Source: Branchiostoma floridae (Eukaryota > Chordata > Leptocardii > Amphioxiformes > Branchiostomatidae). From it: 29,378 bases of DNA. Location of the stretch: positions 1 through 29,378 of the forward strand of contig NW_023365838.1 in NCBI RefSeq assembly GCF_000003815.2, given 5' to 3'. Both the position numbers and the translations under genes were made by a program. The notes below the pieces were generated by a model that had not been told where the DNA came from, did no database searches, and saw only the letters and a program-made list of their open reading frames with translations. This document shows positions 28,521-29,378 of the stretch, one piece after another. Numbering within the stretch: the first letter of the stretch is position 1; each line of letters opens with the position of its first letter.

Positions 28521-29378
28521 TGAGTTGACAGTTTATGAAGACAATATCTTATGCTGATGGCTAAGGCTCTTTCTTCGTTGCACACGCCAGAATGGTGGTC
28601 ATGAAATGTATGGTTTTGTGGCACTAAGTTAGCTTTATTGGCGATAAAGAGAGGTGAAAACGATGGGAAAAGTGTGTAGTAAAGACCACATCATAGAGCA
28701 ACAGAACGTTCATTTTTTGCATCTTTAGATCTGAAGATGATAATGTCACCGAATTGGAGTGGTAGATAGCTCTTCTTCTCTTCTATATTTTACATAAGAC
28801 GATGACTGACCTTATCACTGTGAAGAGAAAGTCGTTAGCAAATAGAAAAACGATTTAACTAAAAAAATGTTAACTCATAGAGACTAAAGTATCATTTATA
28901 TAACATGGTGGCTGACCTATGAAAATATATTTTCCCGATTCCGAGGAAATGTCAGGATAAAAAATCATGAGTAGAAATCAAATAAGTCCTATAAAGTATT
29001 ACCTAAAGCTCCAATCCAAGACGTACTTTCAACCATTTACATAAGGGGACTTGAGACCTTAACCAATATAAGGATCTTCCAAGTCTTTGGGATGAATATT
29101 TTTTACCACAAGACAAGTGACCATAAGCACAAATAGTGCAAATAAAAAACAAAGGTTAATCCACCCAGGATTTGCTAGCCGACATCTTGGAAGGTCAGAT
29201 CGACATAACATGTCAAAACATAAGACCTGATGATTACTTTTACCCTGTTTCACTCGTTATATAAAGTCGTAACGTGTACGTAACGGGGGCCGCCCTAAGA
29301 TGCCCCCTGTCCTAAGATGCCCAGATTTGTTGCTGATCTTCTATGCATAAGTACGCCGTGTTTGTTGTCACTGACTGT
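28521..29378. other. No gene recognised at the right edge
   Basis: AT-rich sequence. Near 29293-29322 CCTAAGATGCCC occurs twice, 18 bp apart. Nothing else is recognisable. Confidence 0.45.

Noticed and set aside
1-29378. CRISPR array or bacterial defence system
   Set aside because: No regular short repeats with unique spacers of constant length, and no bacterial gene organisation. The tandem arrays present are minisatellite-like.

Overview
The window looks like animal nuclear DNA, most likely from an invertebrate deuterostome and probably a lancelet (Branchiostoma-like). It is AT-rich, intron-containing and dense in short inverted-repeat transposons, tRNA-derived SINEs and decayed non-LTR retrotransposons. 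The species call rests on general repeat flavour and not on a diagnostic gene, so it is an inference. No bacterial gene organisation, CRISPR array or operon is present.

One convincing, apparently intact protein-coding gene is present, on the minus strand. It encodes a 432-residue secretory neuropeptide precursor (12217-13515) with a signal peptide and ten copies of a peptide of the form x-P-L-x-A-L-x-x-G-R-F. Eight copies are followed by Gly-Arg and should yield amidated GRFamides. One has Gly-Gln in place of Gly-Arg, and the last lacks the amide-donor glycine. A full gene model can be read: a promoter with TATA, CCAAT, GC-box and AP-1-like motifs (19393-19437); a non-coding first exon (about 19253-19365) ending in a strong donor; a 5.7-kb intron; one exon holding the whole reading frame; and a 177-bp intron in the 3'UTR followed by a final non-coding exon below 12017.

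Around the gene the DNA is mostly mobile-element debris. Positions 1-2430 hold three diverged tandem copies plus a partial fourth of a roughly 490-bp unit. Each of the first three carries, on the minus strand, a conserved peptide reminiscent of TIR-domain box 1, and the first copy is interrupted by a 347-bp inverted-repeat element with a 5-bp target duplication. Positions 2690-11850 hold a minisatellite, a TG microsatellite and at least six inverted-repeat (MITE-like) elements, one with 40-bp termini and a perfect 9-bp target duplication. Intron 1 (13519-19252) contains a second copy of one MITE family, a hammerhead-like hairpin, a frameshifted reverse-transcriptase C-terminal zinc-motif relic and a duplicated segment beside exon 1. 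Positions 20000-29378 contain more MITEs, a 110-bp tandem array, an assembly gap flanked by the same 140-bp sequence on both sides, another reverse-transcriptase relic, a mariner-type element with 69-bp termini, a complete SINE with an 11-bp target duplication and a related second SINE, and a second hammerhead-like hairpin.

The two items most worth following up are the GRFamide precursor, whose family I cannot name from sequence alone, and the pair of dispersed CTGACGA-stem-GAAAC hairpins whose stems differ by apparently compensating changes.
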